From JAKFWF01 sp031367505 (GTDB lineage: Bacteria > Pseudomonadota > Alphaproteobacteria > Rhizobiales > Hyphomicrobiaceae), in NCBI GenBank assembly GCA_031367505.1, contig JANLPY010000421.1, positions 39,724 to 103,723 of the forward strand: 64,000 bases of DNA. The letters run 5' to 3'. The translations under genes were made by a program, and so were the position numbers. Shown here in pieces: positions 18,489 through 27,502 of the stretch; positions within the stretch are counted from its first letter, which is position 1; each line of letters begins with the position of its first letter. The notes under the pieces are model-generated. The model was not told the DNA's origin. It did not search any database and worked only from the letters and a program-made list of their open reading frames with translations.

Positions 18489-19421
18489 CTATTCCGCCTT
18501 GATCCCCTTGGCTTTGATTAGCTTTGCCCACTTCGCAGTGTCGCGCTGCATCAGTTTGGTCAGTTCTTCTGGCGTTGAGGGCGCGGGTTCTGCGCCCGAG
18601 GCCAGCAGTTTCGCGCTCAGCGCTGGGTTGGTGAGTGCAGCACGCACAGCCTTATTTAGTGCCGCAACAGTCTCCGGCGGTGTCTTTGCTGATACGAAGA
18701 ACGCATACCAATTATTGGTGTCAATGCCCGTGATGCCCTGCTCGTCCAAGGTCCTGACGTCGGGCAATGCTGGATGTCGCTTGGATGATGCGATGCCCAG
18801 AGGCTTCAACTTGCCGCTGCGGACGTGTCCAATCAGTCCGGGTACGTCGCCGAAAAAGCCGGCAATTTGGTTGCCTAATAGGTCCGTGATTGCCGGCGCG
18901 GCACCCTTGTACGGAACGTGCAACAACTGAGCGCCCGTGGCATCAATGAGCTGTTCGATGGCGAGGTGTGGAATGCTGCCCAGACCTGATGAGCCCATCG
19001 GGATCGAATCCTTTGCGGCTTTCGCCGTCGCGACAAACTCTGCGGCATCTTTTACCGGATTGTCCGGATTGACGACCAGCGACACGGCCGCGAAATCGCG
19101 CGTCATGTCATAGGGCAGGTTTTCGTAAAGCGCCGGATTGATCGCCACCGCGCCAACACTGGTGATCCAGATCGTGGTGCCATCGGCTGCGGACCGCATA
19201 ACTTCGCTCGCACCGATCGCGCCGTTTGCGCCCGGCTTGTTCTCGATCATTACCGTGCGGTCGAGCTCTTTGCTCAGTTGTTCGGCAACGAGGCGGGCGA
19301 CACTGTCGACGGGACCACCCGGCGAAAACGCCACGATGATGCGGGTGATTTTCGATTGGGCGAGCGCAGCGGTCGAAAGTGCCAGAGACAGAATGGCAGC
19401 TAAAATCATTCGATATCGCAT
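18489..19421 (-). CDS. Bug/TctC-family tripartite tricarboxylate transporter substrate-binding protein
   Basis: A 310-residue periplasmic binding protein with a signal peptide (ILSLALSTAALAQ). Family blocks: ITRIIVAFSPGGPVDSVARLVAEQL, VMIENKPGANGAIGA and LLHVPYKGAAPAITDLLG. No TctA or TctB membrane subunits are encoded nearby, as is usual for the many orphan Bug proteins of soil proteobacteria. It lies 42 bases after the PaaK-like ligase stop, suggesting uptake of a carboxylic acid that the ligase activates; that is inference. Confidence 0.92.
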   Translation of the reverse strand: MRYRMILAAILSLALSTAALAQSKITRIIVAFSPGGPVDSVARLVAEQLSKELDRTVMIENKPGANGAIGASEVMRSAADGTTIWITSVGAVAINPALYENLPYDMTRDFAAVSLVVNPDNPVKDAAEFVATAKAAKDSIPMGSSGLGSIPHLAIEQLIDATGAQLLHVPYKGAAPAITDLLGNQIAGFFGDVPGLIGHVRSGKLKPLGIASSKRHPALPDVRTLDEQGITGIDTNNWYAFFVSAKTPPETVAALNKAVRAALTNPALSAKLLASGAEPAPSTPEELTKLMQRDTAKWAKLIKAKGIKAE

Positions 19422-19463
19422 GGCATGATGCTCCTAAGCGCGCAGGTACCGGCGGTCGAGACC

Positions 19464-20726
19464 TCACCCATAAGTCCGCTCATCCGAGATCACCTTGCCG
19501 TCATTCGGCAACGTGCCCGGCGCTGCGATCGCAACTTCGCCCTTGAGCTTGGTCAGATCGACGATCGATTGAGCCAGCTTGGCGGCCAACGCAGGATCGG
19601 TTGAGGAGCTTTCCGCCCGCAGCGTCATCGCGTCCTGCTCGCCGACTCGAGTGACGACCAAGCGCAGTCGCCCAAGTTCTGGGTGACGCTTGCCGATGGC
19701 GGCGATTTGCTCGGGGTGAACGAACATGCCCTTCACCTTCGTCGTTTGGTCGGCGCGGCCGAGCCACCCCTTGATGCGCATGTTGGTGCGCCCGCATGGG
19801 CTCACTCCCGGCAGCACCGCCGACATGTCGCCGGTGGCGAAGCGGATCATCGGGTAGTCGCGGTTGAACGAGGTGACGACGACCTCCCCAACTTCGCCTG
19901 CAGCGAGTGGCTCGCCGGTACCGGGGCGCACGATCTCCAGGATCACGCCCTCGTCGACGATCATGCCGTCGGTGATGCCGTTCGGCCCGACGCTTTCATA
20001 AGCGATGAGGCCGAGGTCGGCCGTGGCGTAAGCCTGCGTGCAGGTGATGCCGCGATCCTTGTACTCCTGGCGCAATGATGGGAACAGCGCACCACCCGAC
20101 ACGAATGCCTTTTTGAAAGATGACGCGTCGCGGCCGGCTTCCTTGGCTTTATCGAGTAGGATTTTCAGGTAATCCGGTACGCCAGTATAGGCGGTAGGTC
20201 GTAGGTGCTCGATGGCGTCGAGCTGTTGTTCGGTGTTGCCGGGTCCGGCCGGAATGACAGCGCAACCGAGCGCGCGGGCGCCGGCATCCATGATCCATCC
20301 GCCAGGCGTCAGGTGATAGGCGAAGGTGTTGTGGACGATGTCGTGCTTGGTGAAGCCGGCCGCTGCCATCGCGCGCGCCGAGCGCCACCAGTCGGCACCA
20401 AAACCTTCCGGCTCGAAGATCGGGCCGGGCGAAACACAAATGCGGCCGACGTTGCCCGGCTCGTTGATCGCGAAGTTGCCGAACGGTGGCGACTTCGATT
20501 GCGCGTCCTTCAAATCGGATTTTCGCAGTACGGGGAGTGTCGCCAGTGCCGCGCGTGAGGTGATCGACTTGGCATCGACGCCGTTCAGATGCGCAGCCCA
20601 CCCCGGCGCCTTGCTCATCGCCCGCTCGATCAGCGACGGCAGCATGTTGAACAGCGCCTGCTCCCGTGAGCCCGGATCGCGCGTTTCGAGTTGGTCGAAG
20701 TGGGGGGAGGGCATGGCGGTACTCAC
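19464..20726 (-). CDS. PaaK-like phenylacetate-CoA ligase family protein
   Basis: A 420-residue adenylate-forming enzyme of the phenylacetate-CoA ligase type. It has TLPVLRKSDL near residue 65, DWWRSARAMAAAGFTKHDIVHNTFAY, PAGPGNTEQQL, YTGVPDYLKILLDKA and the C-terminal RADQTTKVKGMFVHPEQI with the catalytic Lys loop. It ligates an aromatic or other carboxylate to CoA with ATP. The substrate is unknown. It is probably cotranscribed with the downstream Bug-type binding protein. Confidence 0.85.
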   Translation of the reverse strand: MSTAMPSPHFDQLETRDPGSREQALFNMLPSLIERAMSKAPGWAAHLNGVDAKSITSRAALATLPVLRKSDLKDAQSKSPPFGNFAINEPGNVGRICVSPGPIFEPEGFGADWWRSARAMAAAGFTKHDIVHNTFAYHLTPGGWIMDAGARALGCAVIPAGPGNTEQQLDAIEHLRPTAYTGVPDYLKILLDKAKEAGRDASSFKKAFVSGGALFPSLRQEYKDRGITCTQAYATADLGLIAYESVGPNGITDGMIVDEGVILEIVRPGTGEPLAAGEVGEVVVTSFNRDYPMIRFATGDMSAVLPGVSPCGRTNMRIKGWLGRADQTTKVKGMFVHPEQIAAIGKRHPELGRLRLVVTRVGEQDAMTLRAESSSTDPALAAKLAQSIVDLTKLKGEVAIAAPGTLPNDGKVISDERTYG

Positions 20727-20798
20727 AGCACAGGTTCAGCTTAAGGTGTGCTTGTGATAGGGTGTGAGTGCGAACGCGGTCAATTGGAGAATAGGCTG

Positions 20799-21362
20799 GT
20801 GGGTGAAGCCGAAACCAAGCGGATGACAAAGCCGGAGTTCCTCGAGTGGCAGCAGCGCCAAGACAAGCTGTATGAGCTGGTCGATGGCGTGCCGTTTCTG
20901 CCGATGAAAATGATGACCGGCGCGTCGAGCAACCATGATCGCACGGTGGTTAATGCGATTGCGCATTTGCGCAACGCGCTGCGCGGCAAGTCCTGCCGGC
21001 CAACGACCGATGATATCGCAGTGGACATCCCGGCAGGCGGTTATCGCCGCCCGGACGTTACGGTTGAATGCGGCAAGCCCGGCCCGCGCGATACCACCGC
21101 CGCCGAGCCGCGGGTGGTGATCGAAGTGCTGTCACCCTCGACAATGGGGTTCGACCGATTCCGCAAACTCGAAGAATACAAGACAGTGCCGTCGATCCAG
21201 GTGATCTTGATCGTCGATACGGAGAAGCCGCAAGTCGTCGTGCATCGACGGGGAGCGAGTGGTTGGACCTTCGAGGCAATCGAAGGGCTAGCGGCGACCA
21301 TCCGCCTCCCCGAGATAGATGCCGATCTGCCGATGGCTGAGCTTTATGACGGGGTTGGGTAG
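20799..21362 (+). CDS. Uma2-family (DUF820) putative endonuclease
   Basis: A 187-residue PD-(D/E)xK-fold protein. It has the family's MTKPEFLEW opening, the Glu in YELVDGVPF, the central RRPDVTVECGK and the hallmark VVIEVLSPSTMGFDRFRKLEEYK. Uma2 proteins are abundant in soil and cyanobacterial genomes; their biological role is unsettled. GTG 20799 is preferred because GGAGA lies 9 bases upstream and gives the usual short lead before MTKPEF. It is divergent from the PaaK-like gene. A 128-bp repeat begins 8 bases after the stop. Confidence 0.88.
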   Translation: MGEAETKRMTKPEFLEWQQRQDKLYELVDGVPFLPMKMMTGASSNHDRTVVNAIAHLRNALRGKSCRPTTDDIAVDIPAGGYRRPDVTVECGKPGPRDTTAAEPRVVIEVLSPSTMGFDRFRKLEEYKTVPSIQVILIVDTEKPQVVVHRRGASGWTFEAIEGLAATIRLPEIDADLPMAELYDGVG

Positions 21363-21369
21363 GGGGTAC

Positions 21370-21497
21370 GTAGGTTGGGTTAGCGCTATTTTCTCGGCGC
21401 GTAACCCAACACTATACGAGTGGTCATAGACGTTGGGTTACGGGCATTATACGGTGAAGCGATGTGCATGATCAGCGGTCGCCCTAACCCAACCTAC
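21370..21497 (+). repeat. 128-bp palindromic interspersed repeat, copy 1
   Basis: Begins GTAGGTTGGGTTAG and ends CTAACCCAACCTAC, so the ends are inverted copies. Two internal copies of the GTAACCCAAC / GTTGGGTTAC pair are also present. A second copy of identical length and the same orientation lies at 22816-22943. It resembles short REP/MITE-like elements; no transposase is in the copies. Confidence 0.88.
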
Positions 21498-21511
21498 AGA
21501 AGCGGATTATT

Positions 21512-22036
21512 ATGATGGGCGGGGTGAATACAGAAAGTGATGTCGATCAGATTATCGCCCAGTTCAAGGCAGAAGCGCTCAATCCAATAGGTCCATGTGG
21601 CTCGTGGGTTATCGAGGCCAACATAAAACCTGACCCTCGGGCCGGTTCGAATGATATCCCGGTCCGGCGTGGAACTCGTAAATTTCGCGGAGGCGCAAAA
21701 GTCCATACCGTTGGGCTTCACGCTGGAGCAGGGCAACACATTGCTGTTGTTGGGCGTCATCGGAGTGCGCGCGACTATTTGTGGTGTGTAATACCGGTGG
21801 TTCTACTGGAGTGTTTGAGATCAAAAGTTTTATACAGTCCAGGCATCGCAAAACTGATGTGTCAGGCGCTAACTGACGGTTCGGATCGTAAGACCCGACC
21901 TCCAAGACGCGATTGTTTTTTTGAAACTCTCGAAAAGGCCGAAGCGGCAATGAATTCGATTCAAGCGAACATCGATTACCTATCGAAGCAAACTAAATTA
22001 GTAAAGATTGAGGACAGCGATTTGCCTGTTACTTGA
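21512..22036 (+). CDS. Hypothetical protein
   Basis: A 174-residue protein I cannot assign to a function. The middle block, RKFRGGAKVHTVGLHAG followed by IAVVGRHRSARDYLWCVIP and KVLYSPGIAKLM, is dense and non-repetitive and reads like a conserved domain. I recall similar KFRGG...V(V/I)GRHRG blocks in other hypothetical proteins, but cannot verify it. The C-terminal part (FFETLEKAEAAMNSIQANIDYLSKQ) is helical. It starts 14 bases after repeat copy 1 and shares a 1.3-kb interval with the racemase between the two repeats. The start may be ATG 21512 or 21515. Confidence 0.6.
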   Translation: MMGGVNTESDVDQIIAQFKAEALNPIGPCGSWVIEANIKPDPRAGSNDIPVRRGTRKFRGGAKVHTVGLHAGAGQHIAVVGRHRSARDYLWCVIPVVLLECLRSKVLYSPGIAKLMCQALTDGSDRKTRPPRRDCFFETLEKAEAAMNSIQANIDYLSKQTKLVKIEDSDLPVT

Positions 22037-22069
22037 ATCCCGTATTTTCCCGCCCTCCTCATCCACTTC

Positions 22070-22753
22070 CTACCCCACCATCTCTGCAACGATTGCATCG
22101 ATATGCGCGGCGGCGCAGTCGACGGCTGGGAAGCCGGCGGTCGTTTCGTTGAAAACGAGATTGAGGTCGGTGCCGGCAAGTAGGATCGCCTCAACATTTT
22201 CGCGAGCGATCAACTCGTGCGCGATTTCACGAAGCTTCGCGACGTTCTCCGGTGATGTTCGCCCCTGCTGCGCCAGTTCCAGATAAATGCGATGGATCTC
22301 GTCGACTTCCGCATCACGCGGCCTGACGACATCGAACGCTTCCAGGGCGCCGAATAGGTTCTGATCGATCGTAAAGCGCGTGCCGAACGGCGCTACGCGC
22401 TTAAGTTGGCGTTCATGCAGTTTATTGGCAGTCACTTGAAGTATATCGACGATCGGCAACGCGACCCGGCCTCTTAATTGCTCAAGGCAAATGTGCGGGG
22501 TGAGGGCTGGAATGGCGAAAAACGTTGCCCCAGCCGACGCTACCTCGCCGGCGAACCCGGCGAGGTACGCCGCCAAGTCTTCGATGCGACCGGCCGTCAC
22601 TAACGCCAAGGCGTTCGGTGCGTGCGCATGCGCGATAGTCAGCCGAGGCGCGATGCTTCTTTTGGCACACGCCGCGGCGATCGCCTCGTAGTAGATCACC
22701 GTCGCCCCAACACCCAAGCCACCAATTAATCCGAAGTGCTTGCTGGATTGCAT
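22070..22753 (-). CDS. Aspartate/glutamate racemase-family protein lacking both catalytic cysteines
   Basis: A 227-residue protein of the Asp/Glu/hydantoin racemase superfamily: GLIGGLGVGATVIYYEAI at the N-terminus, TAGRIEDLAAYL, and the GTDLNLVFNET block at the C-terminus. The first Cys motif (usually CNTAH) reads ALTPH here, and the second (usually GCTE) reads AGTDL. With both catalytic Cys absent, classical two-base racemase chemistry is unlikely; a lyase, isomerase or binding role is possible. It is convergent with the hypothetical gene 33 bases away. Confidence 0.82.
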   Translation of the reverse strand: MQSSKHFGLIGGLGVGATVIYYEAIAAACAKRSIAPRLTIAHAHAPNALALVTAGRIEDLAAYLAGFAGEVASAGATFFAIPALTPHICLEQLRGRVALPIVDILQVTANKLHERQLKRVAPFGTRFTIDQNLFGALEAFDVVRPRDAEVDEIHRIYLELAQQGRTSPENVAKLREIAHELIARENVEAILLAGTDLNLVFNETTAGFPAVDCAAAHIDAIVAEMVG

Positions 22754-22815
22754 GGTATCGGCTCCTTACAGATTTAAGGCAGCCAGCGCTTCCGTCTTAT
22801 GATGGGTACCGGCGC

Positions 22816-22943
22816 GTAGGTTGGGTTAGAGCGCCCTCTTGGCGGTCGTAACCCAACATATTACGGGTGGTCGAAGTTGTTGGGTTACGGGCGTTAAGCG
22901 GCTGAGCGAGGTGCACGTTCAGGCACGCCCTAACCCAACCTAC
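22816..22943 (+). repeat. 128-bp palindromic interspersed repeat, copy 2
   Basis: Same orientation and length as copy 1 (21370-21497). The four GTTGGGTTA/TAACCCAAC blocks are conserved, while the loops between them have diverged. That fits a folded single-strand structure being the conserved feature. It lies between the racemase start and the livF stop. Confidence 0.88.
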
Positions 22944-22985
22944 TGCCGCCGTGCTTGTGCATGCAATGAGTCGGCGCATCCACCC

Positions 22986-23840
22986 TCAAGCCAGCCAACG
23001 CTTCCGGCGCTTATAGCTTTTCCCATCGCGGAAATTCTTGCGGTCGCCGGTGCCGACGCCGAGGTAGAACTCCTTGACGTCTTCGTTCTCGCGCAGCGCT
23101 TTCGCTTCGCCATCCATGACGACGCGGCCGGTTTCGAGAATGTAGCCGTAGGTGGCGTACCTGAGCGCGACGTTGGTGTTCTGCTCCGCCAATAGAAAGC
23201 TCACGCCTTCCTTGGAATTGACGTCGCGCACGATTTCGAAGATCTGCTCGACGATCTGCGGGGCGAGACCCATCGAGGGCTCGTCGAGCAGGATCATCGT
23301 TGGATTGGCCATCAAGGCGCGGCCGATGGCGCACATCTGCTGCTCGCCGCCGGAGGTGTAGCCAGCTTGGCTCTCGCGGCGCTCCTTGAGGCGCGGGAAG
23401 TAGGCGTAGACTTTTTCAAGCGACTGGGCGATCGCCGCGCGGCCGTCCTTGCGGGTGAACGCGCCGGTCATCAGGTTGTCTTCGATCGACAAGTGGCCGA
23501 AGCAGTGGCGGCCTTCCATCACCTGGATGCAGCCGCGCTTGACGAGGTCGCTGGGCGATAGCTTATCGACGCGTTCGCCGTTGAACTCGATCGAACCCTT
23601 GGTCACGTCGCCACGTTCGCCGCGGATTAAATTCGAGATTGATTTGAGAGTGGTGGATTTGCCGGCGCCGTTGGCACCGAGGATCGCGACGATGCCACCC
23701 CTTGGCACGGTCAGTGACACGCCCTTCAACACCAGAATCACGTGATCGTAGATCACCTCGATATTGTTGACCGAGAGGATCGGCTTTGCCAAGACGGCGG
23801 CGGGGGTCACATGAACGATGGGTGCGGCGACGGTGGTCAC
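22986..23840 (-). CDS. livF: Branched-chain-type ABC transporter ATPase (LivF)
   Basis: A 284-residue ATPase. Walker A is ILGANGAGKST, the signature YTSGGEQQMCAIGRAL is slightly altered from LSGGQQ, and Walker B is MILLDEPSMGLAP. The H-loop position reads AEQN as in LivF (no His). It has an extended N-terminus of about 20 residues and a basic C-terminal tail (KSYKRRKRWLA). It is the last gene of the minus-strand transporter cluster that starts with the acyl-CoA ligase. Confidence 0.92.
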   Translation of the reverse strand: MTTVAAPIVHVTPAAVLAKPILSVNNIEVIYDHVILVLKGVSLTVPRGGIVAILGANGAGKSTTLKSISNLIRGERGDVTKGSIEFNGERVDKLSPSDLVKRGCIQVMEGRHCFGHLSIEDNLMTGAFTRKDGRAAIAQSLEKVYAYFPRLKERRESQAGYTSGGEQQMCAIGRALMANPTMILLDEPSMGLAPQIVEQIFEIVRDVNSKEGVSFLLAEQNTNVALRYATYGYILETGRVVMDGEAKALRENEDVKEFYLGVGTGDRKNFRDGKSYKRRKRWLA

Positions 23841-23941
23841 GGGAGCTACCTCGATTGGTCAGCTTCAAGTCTAGCAAAGGCTTTAGCTGGCGTTCGTTGC
23901 CGGGACCATGCAGCAACCACGAGATTATCGCGTTGCTGCAT

Positions 23942-23974
23942 GGTGGGTCCCGGGGACAAGCCCCGGGATGACAG
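23942..23974 (-). repeat. Short palindromic repeat (TGGGTCCCGGGG...CCCCGGGATGACAG)
   Basis: An inverted CCCGGGG/CCCCGGG pair with a 5-base loop and the flanks GGTGGGTC and ATGACAG. Similar end motifs occur in the 142-bp element at 36084-36225. It lies between livK and livF and could act as an mRNA stabiliser or attenuator. Confidence 0.6.
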
Positions 23975-23979
23975 TTGAG

Positions 23980-25305
23980 TTATTCAACCTTCGAGCAGTC
24001 GCGCGGCTCGATCTTTCGCTCGGCGGCGTACTTCGTCGCGGTCTCCTTGATCATCGGGCCGATTACAGCGTTGTCCGCTGTGTACCAATCCGAGATCACC
24101 TTCCAGGCCTTGCCGTCCCACTGGTGGACCTTGGCCTTGGCCGCGCCGCCTTCGTGATCAGCACACGAGAACTTCAGTGGCAGAAGCATGCCGTCAAAGC
24201 CGAGCTCCTTGATGCGCTCCGCCGTCAAGTTCAGGTTTTCCATGCCCCAGCGAACTTGCTCGCTGGTGAGCGGCTTGTTGCCATATTTCTTCTGGGCGGT
24301 ACGGATCGACTCGACACCGATCATCGAGTTGATCAGGCCGCGATTGTAAAGCACTTGGCCAACTTCTTCTGGCTTCGCCTGGGTCTTGCCCTTGGCAATC
24401 ACGTGCTTCTCGATATCGGCATGGATTGCGCCCTTGCCAGCGGTGTGATGCAGCATCAGTGCTTTGTAGCCGGTTGCTTGGTCGCCAGCGGGCGTTACGT
24501 CAGGCTCGGCACCTGACCACCACACGCCGATGATCTTGTCACGCGGATAGGCGACGGCGGCGGCCTCCTTGATCGAGGTCGAGTTCATCACGCCCCAGCC
24601 CCAAAGCAACACGAAATCGGGCTTGTCCTGACGGATCGACAACCATTGCGACTTTTGCTCGACACCGGGATGGGTGACGGGAATGGCCTTGAATTCGAAG
24701 CCGTTGAGCTTGGCGCGTGCTTCGAGAACCGCGATCGGCTCCTTGCCGTAGGGGCTGTCATGATAGACGAGGCTGATCTTCTTGCCCTTGAGCTTGTCGA
24801 GGCCGCCAAATTCCTTGGCGACGTGCTGGATCGCAATGTCGGCCGCCGTCCAATAGGTGCCGACGGCTGGGAAGTTCCAGGCGAACACCGAGCCATCGCG
24901 GCTCTCAGAACGGCCATAGCCCAGGGTCAGCACCGTCATCTTGTCGCCGGGCGCCTTCTCGGTCAGCGCGAAGCTGATGCCGGTCGACAGTGGCGAGAAG
25001 TAACCGGCGCCAGTCGAGCCCTTGCCTTTGAGGCGCTCGTAGCACTCGACGCCCTTGTCGGTGGCGTAGCCGGTTTCGCATTCCTCGAACACGATCTTGA
25101 CGCCGTTGATGCCGCCATCGCGCTCGTTGATCATGGTCCAATAATCGGCAACGCCGTTGGCGAACGGAACGCCATTGGGTGCGTAGGGACCGGTGCGATA
25201 GACGAGGGCTGGCAGGAACTGCTCGTTCGCCTGGGCCATCGCTTCACCGGCCATCGCAACGCCGCCGAGTGCGGCGAGCGTTAGGCCAAGTAGTTTGCGG
25301 GACAT
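23980..25305 (-). CDS. Branched-chain-type ABC transporter substrate-binding protein
   Basis: A 441-residue periplasmic binding protein with a signal peptide (LAALGGVAMAGEAMAQ). Blocks include FANGVADYWTMINERDGGINGVKI, ECETGYATDKGVECYERLK, GLDKLKGKKISLVYHDSPYGKE and LWGWGVMNSTSIKEA. This longer (about 440) subtype often accompanies acyl-CoA ligases and LivFGHM sets. The ligand is probably an aromatic or aliphatic carboxylate rather than leucine; that is inference from the ligase neighbour. Confidence 0.9.
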   Translation of the reverse strand: MSRKLLGLTLAALGGVAMAGEAMAQANEQFLPALVYRTGPYAPNGVPFANGVADYWTMINERDGGINGVKIVFEECETGYATDKGVECYERLKGKGSTGAGYFSPLSTGISFALTEKAPGDKMTVLTLGYGRSESRDGSVFAWNFPAVGTYWTAADIAIQHVAKEFGGLDKLKGKKISLVYHDSPYGKEPIAVLEARAKLNGFEFKAIPVTHPGVEQKSQWLSIRQDKPDFVLLWGWGVMNSTSIKEAAAVAYPRDKIIGVWWSGAEPDVTPAGDQATGYKALMLHHTAGKGAIHADIEKHVIAKGKTQAKPEEVGQVLYNRGLINSMIGVESIRTAQKKYGNKPLTSEQVRWGMENLNLTAERIKELGFDGMLLPLKFSCADHEGGAAKAKVHQWDGKAWKVISDWYTADNAVIGPMIKETATKYAAERKIEPRDCSKVE

Positions 25306-25439
25306 CGTGTCTCTCCTCCTGAGTTGATCTTGCCGGCACCGCCGGGAACCTTTTTGATGCGAGCCTTATTATTGGTTTTAACCCTGCGCCGCCGCTCCAC
25401 TTTGCGGCACATTGTTTCGATCGAGGGAATTTGGCCGCG

Positions 25440-26528
25440 TTAATGCGGGAACGGCCAAAGCCTCAATTTCTCCTTCGCCAGCGACCAGAGCTTCGCAAAT
25501 CCATGCGGCTCTTTGATCAGCAGATAGCAGATCAACGCGCCGGTCACGATGAACACCAGGTGCGATACCGTCTCGACCGAGACCGGAATGCCGAGCGCAT
25601 GCGGTACCTGATCGAGCAGGATCGGCAGGATCAAGATGAATGCTGCACCCAGGAACGAGCCCAAGATCGAACCCAGGCCGCCGATGATCACCATGAATAA
25701 AATCTGGAACGATCGGTCAATGTTGAATGTCAGCGGCTCCCACGATCCCAAGTGGATGAAAGCCCACAGCGCGCCAGCAACGCCGATGATGAACGACGAT
25801 ATCGCGAATGCCGTGAGCTTGGCGTATAGCGGCCGGATGCCCATGATCTCGGCCGCTATGTCCATGTCGCGGATCGCCATCCATTGGCGGCCGACCGAGC
25901 CACGCACCAGGTTCTTGGCCAGCAGCGCGAACACGGTAACAAACGTCAGGGTCAGCATGTAGCGTTCGAGCGGTGTGCTCACCAGATAGCCGAGGAACTT
26001 CAGCTCCGGGGCGTTGACCGATCCGGATGGCGTGTAGTTGGTGAACCACTTCACGCGGATGAACAGCCAGTCGAAAAAGAACTGCGCGGCGAGTGTCGCG
26101 ACCGCTAAATAGAGCCCCTTGATGCGCAAGCTCGGAATTCCGAACAGGATTCCGACCACGGCCGACGCGCCGCCACCCAGCAGGATTGCGATCACCAATG
26201 GCAAGCCGGGCACCCGCAGCGCGAAGTTATACGAGGCGTATGCGCCAATCGCCATGAAGGCGCCGGCGCCGAGCGAGATCTGCCCGCAGTAGCCGATCAG
26301 GATGTTCAGGCCGATCGCCGCAAGTGACAGGATCAGGAACGGGATCAGTAGGGCCTTGTAGATGTAGTCGTGGCCGAATGGGCCGACATTAAAAAGCGTC
26401 AGCAGCGGCACGCCAACGAAGGCGAACAACAGCACGATGCCCAGTCCGATCCGGTCCTGACGGATTGGAAACATCGACATATCGGCGGCGTAGGTCGCTT
26501 TGAACTGACCGTTCTCGCGGTAGAACAT
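25440..26528 (-). CDS. livM: Branched-chain-type ABC transporter permease (LivM)
   Basis: A 362-residue inner-membrane permease. The LivM hallmark GYCGQISLGAGAFMAIGAYASY follows two N-terminal helices. SLRIKGLYLAVATLAAQFFFDW and VRGSVGRQWMAIRDMDIAAEIMGI form the cytoplasmic coupling region. FMVIIGGLGSILGSFLGAAF is the C-terminal signature. It follows livH at 21 bases. Confidence 0.92.
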   Translation of the reverse strand: MFYRENGQFKATYAADMSMFPIRQDRIGLGIVLLFAFVGVPLLTLFNVGPFGHDYIYKALLIPFLILSLAAIGLNILIGYCGQISLGAGAFMAIGAYASYNFALRVPGLPLVIAILLGGGASAVVGILFGIPSLRIKGLYLAVATLAAQFFFDWLFIRVKWFTNYTPSGSVNAPELKFLGYLVSTPLERYMLTLTFVTVFALLAKNLVRGSVGRQWMAIRDMDIAAEIMGIRPLYAKLTAFAISSFIIGVAGALWAFIHLGSWEPLTFNIDRSFQILFMVIIGGLGSILGSFLGAAFILILPILLDQVPHALGIPVSVETVSHLVFIVTGALICYLLIKEPHGFAKLWSLAKEKLRLWPFPH

Positions 26529-26549
26529 GGGGTCGTATCCTTCAACTTT

Positions 26550-27479
26550 TCAGATGCGCTCGATAATGCGCTCGCCGAACAGGCCTTGCGGCCGCACGAG
26601 CAGCACGCAGAGTGCCAAGACATAAGCGAACCAGTATTCGATACCGCCCCCCATCATCGGCCCGAGATATGCCTCGGCGAGTTTCTCGCCGGCACCGATA
26701 ATCAGGCCGCCGATGATGGCGCCAGGCACCGAAGTAAAGCCGCCGACGATGAGAACTGGCAGTGCCTTCAAGGCAAGGAAGGTGATCGAGAACTGCACGC
26801 CGAGCTTGGTGCCCCACACGGTTGCGGCGACGAGGGCGACGAGACCGGCGACCAACCAAACCACGAACCAGATCCAACCGATCGGGATGCCGACAGATTG
26901 AGCGGCAGCATGATCATCGGCGACAGCACGAAGCGCGCGCCCGGTCTTGGTGCGCTGGAAAAACACCGCCAGCACCACCACAAGCGCGCCAGCGATCAAG
27001 CCGCCCCACACGTCGAGCTTGTTGATCAGGATGCCGCCGTCGAACACGCTCTCCAGCGCGAACCAGGCATCGGTCGGGTAGAGCTTGAGCGGATAAACGT
27101 CCGAACCGAAAATCAACTGCGCCGCACCCTCGATGATGAAGGTGGCGCCAATCGTCGACATGAAAAGCGTCAGGCCGTCCTGATTGATCAGCGGTCCGAG
27201 CACGAAGCGTTGGATCAGCCACGCAGTCGCGGCCATGACGAGACCAGCGAATATCAAAGCCAGCACGACCGCAGCGGCGAACGGCAAGCCGTGCGCGACG
27301 AAGAAATCGAGCGAACGCACCAGTGCAAGTCCGGCGAGTAACACCATCGCGCCTTGCGCGAAGTTGAACACGCCGGATGCCTTGTAGATCAGCACGAAGC
27401 CGAGGGCGACGAGCGAATAGAGTACGCCGGCCAACAGACCACCGCTCAAGACCTCGATGAAATTACCTAAAGCTACCAC
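26550..27479 (-). CDS. livH: Branched-chain-type ABC transporter permease (LivH)
   Basis: A 309-residue inner-membrane permease. LLAGVLYSLVALGFVLIYKASGVFNFAQGAMVLLAG is the N-terminal LivH signature, shown here only as the position of residues about 14-50. The coupling loop is TGRALRAVADDHAAAQSVGIP and the C-terminal block GGFTSVPGAIIGGLIIGAGEKL. It is separated from livG upstream by a 184-base repeat-bearing gap. Confidence 0.92.
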   Translation of the reverse strand: MVALGNFIEVLSGGLLAGVLYSLVALGFVLIYKASGVFNFAQGAMVLLAGLALVRSLDFFVAHGLPFAAAVVLALIFAGLVMAATAWLIQRFVLGPLINQDGLTLFMSTIGATFIIEGAAQLIFGSDVYPLKLYPTDAWFALESVFDGGILINKLDVWGGLIAGALVVVLAVFFQRTKTGRALRAVADDHAAAQSVGIPIGWIWFVVWLVAGLVALVAATVWGTKLGVQFSITFLALKALPVLIVGGFTSVPGAIIGGLIIGAGEKLAEAYLGPMMGGGIEYWFAYVLALCVLLVRPQGLFGERIIERI

Positions 27480-27502
27480 GCGAGTGCTCTCCTACTTGTT
27501 TT

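Noticed and set aside
26370..27341. A 323-codon open frame on the plus strand across livH and livM
   Set aside because: Antisense to two conserved permeases; the translation is rich in His, Gln and Asp with no family similarity.
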